Source: Parus major | Lineage: Eukaryota; Chordata; Aves; Passeriformes; Paridae | Assembly: GCF_001522545.3 (NCBI RefSeq) | Contig: NC_031799.1 | Location: forward strand, 45,467,326 to 45,531,325 | DNA length: 64,000 nucleotides | Direction: 5' to 3' | Shown: piece by piece, positions 61,710-64,000 of the stretch | Position numbering within the stretch: position 1 is the stretch's first letter | Layout of the letters: each line of letters begins with the position of its first letter | Notes under the pieces: model-generated | The model's input: the letters and a program-made list of their open reading frames with translations, nothing else | Database searches by the model: none | What the model was told of the DNA's origin: nothing | Translations under genes and position numbers: made by a program

Positions 61710-64000
61710 CTATACAACAATGAAACAAAAATATAACATTGTTTCCTAACAACATCTGTTAAAACAGAAGCAACTATCCAGCTTGATTCCATATAGGGGG
61801 GTACGGAAATACTCAGTTTCAGAATCATAGAATATTCTGAATTGAAAGGTACAACTCTTAAATGAATGGCCTTTCATGAGGCTTATTCAGTGCACAGTGA
61901 TGAACCATAAGGATTTCAGCATGTCACCTGGTGGTTATACTGGTACGGTTTGCACAGCTGTGAAAATAAGCACCACTTTCTTAAGGCACAGGGAAACCCA
62001 AAGTGAAAAAAGCATTTTCGTCTTTACATCTGTGGTGCTGTGTATTTCAAGATTATGTGCTACTGCATTTAGCAGCTGAAGGGCAGCCAAGTACTTTTAT
62101 TTAGAATGTAAGTGGAAGGCTCCACTTAGAATCAAAATCCAGTGAATGTTCAGGATGCTTCCCAGTGTATAAAAGACCACTTAGATACCCCACTATCACC
62201 ACTGTAGTGCTGCAGTCTGAATGTCTGCAGCAGCTAATATCAGATTATTAGCTGATTAATAGTAATTAATGCTCTGTCGGGATGGCTGGTAATCAATCAC
62301 AGTATCTGTGATACTTGTGGTGTGCCCAGCACTGCATAATCAATATTCTGCTTACGTCTTGCCCCAGTTTCTCATCCGCAGCCCTCTGAAATTGGCTGCC
62401 CTCTGCCCAACAGATGGAACAGTCTTGGTTTGCCTGCTAGTACATTTTTGTCATTAGTAACGTGAAGAATACAGTCAATGCTGCCCCACACTCTCGGTGC
62501 ACTGGTGCTAAAACCAGTAAATACCAGATGTAGTGCCAGCTGTAGCTGCTATCAGTGTCCTCTTCTGCATCTGAGACCCAGTCAAGAACACCTGCATGCA
62601 CATGTACCAGTTCACTGCAACAGCCCCAGGGCAGCACAGCACTTATACTCTGCAGCATGGACAAACAGAGCGTGAAGTGTTTCTTCACAAGCAACTGTTT
62701 GTATTTCTGACGTGTCTCCTTAGAAAACACATGCACCCTGTTGTTTGAGTATGACAGTCAGAAGAAAATGAGCTCCCACCAAAAAGCCAGAGAGTCTGCA
62801 TCTGAAGGCCATTGACACAGACACATCCATGCAAGCAAGTAAATGTTCTTGCACAGAGCAAGACACCCATGCTATTTATTCCAGCCACAGTTTTCCAGTC
62901 TTGTCCTTGAAGAGTTCTACACCACTAGAGGATTCAGGACTTCTACCAGATATCAGCCTTCCTTAGTTTATTTTGTAGCCTAGACCTCATTTCCTTCCTC
63001 AAAGACTGACAAAGATCACAGAGAAAAACCCAATCTTCTTTTTTTGCTAGTAACACAGCTTACTTTGTGCACTCACCATGACCATATGCAAACTCTTGGG
63101 CCAATCCCAAGCATTTCTGGTTAAGCATTACTTTCTTTACAGAGGCACATGAAAGACCTGCTTCCTACCAATTGAAAAGTGTGCCAGCAACACATGTCTT
63201 TCACCCTGAGGAGTCGACACCAAAAAAACCTCCTTTAGGGACTGTCTGGGTGCTTTAACTCATTCAAGTGAAAACACTGTAAAAGAAAGAATTTCTGAGA
63301 TGACACTCCGAGCTCCTGTCAGGCTCACAGGACACTTATCAAGTGCAAAGAATGCTGATCCTGTGTGCTGCATTCAGGAACACAGGGAGCATCCTTTTCA
63401 ATGATTTTAAACAATCTCTGATCCAGGGATGAAGCAACTGATGGACCTCACACAATGGTTCTCATCTCTTCTTAGCTCTCACAGCTAGAATTTGCTGAAA
63501 GAGCTGTGGAAGATTTTCAGTGGAAGAAGTGCTGCCTGGCTGATGTCACACCACAAGGGCTATACTGAGTAACTGCTCACAGCAAACGAAATCACTAGTC
63601 AAAGTGCCATTTCTTGGGCTAAAACTATCGACAGTTTGTGCCTAAAATCTCTGCAGCCCTAAGCCAGTAGATGTCAGCAGATATCTCCTAGGGACAGAGG
63701 GTCACAAGTTTCTACACCGCTCACTTCCTGATTCAGCAGAGACAAGTCTCTATCAGCAGCACGTACTTCCCTGTGCCCACCAGACCCCCAGGGAAGCAGC
63801 AGTCTGTAGATTTGTGCGCTTTACTTTGCCTCAGATCAGGTGCCACTGCACAATACCTGCATCATCCACACGCTGCCACCCTGCAGTGAAGGGAGCACAA
63901 ACACTGCAGTCCCACCTGCAAGAGGGACTCTTTGGAGGAGAGCACACCAGCAGTGCTCTGCATTGCTCAGACATCTTGAATGGTTTTACTTCTCTGCTGC
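61710..64000. other. TRIM14 upstream intron, no exon recognised
   Basis: Searched on the minus strand for a Cys/His-rich B-box exon and for a CpG island; neither seen. A short reversed CR1 end lies near 61815-61870 (cagaatcatagaatattctg). Confidence 0.5.

Overview
This is vertebrate nuclear DNA, most likely avian. It shows AT-rich introns, CpG-island promoters, GT-AG splicing and many 5'-truncated CR1 LINE tails, the dominant interspersed repeat of bird genomes. I see no prokaryotic organisation. I assembled four protein-coding genes from exons whose reading phases join exactly.

Layout: (1) positions 1-4343 are a GNE intron filled with decayed CR1 pieces. Six exons at 4344-11762 (+) encode the C-terminal 365 residues of GNE, i.e. 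the N-acetylmannosamine kinase half; the epimerase exons lie left of the window. (2) 11763-18381 is the GNE/CLTA 3' interval, with a CR1 tail, an LTR-like segment and one unexplained small ORF. (3) CLTA (clathrin light chain A) is complete on the minus strand, 32475 down to 18382, in seven coding exons. These include the two neuron-specific cassette exons (54 and 36 nt). A further candidate, phase-compatible terminal exon with its own AATAAA lies between the two cassettes. CLTA starts in a CpG island with three CCAAT boxes. (4) 32.9-46.0 kb is intergenic, holding three CR1 remnants and a 594-bp solo LTR with a TATT duplication. (5) NANS (N-acetylneuraminate-9-phosphate synthase) is complete on the plus strand, 46409-54489, six exons and 359 codons. 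Just upstream lie three 50-bp tandem repeats, each carrying an inverted CCAAT box. (6) TRIM14 is on the minus strand, 61709 down to 57270: five exons with coiled coil and PRY-SPRY. Its B-box exon is not visible and is probably right of the window.

GNE and NANS act in the same pathway (cytosolic sialic-acid synthesis: UDP-GlcNAc to ManNAc to ManNAc-6-P, then Neu5Ac-9-P) and here lie about 35 kb apart in the same orientation, with only CLTA between them. In human they are on opposite arms of chromosome 9. GNE/CLTA and NANS/TRIM14 are tail-to-tail pairs; CLTA and NANS are head-to-head across 14 kb. I found no tRNA, rRNA, CRISPR or novel multi-gene system. The most interesting signals are the candidate alternative CLTA terminus, the GNE-NANS linkage and the CCAAT-bearing tandem repeat of the NANS promoter.
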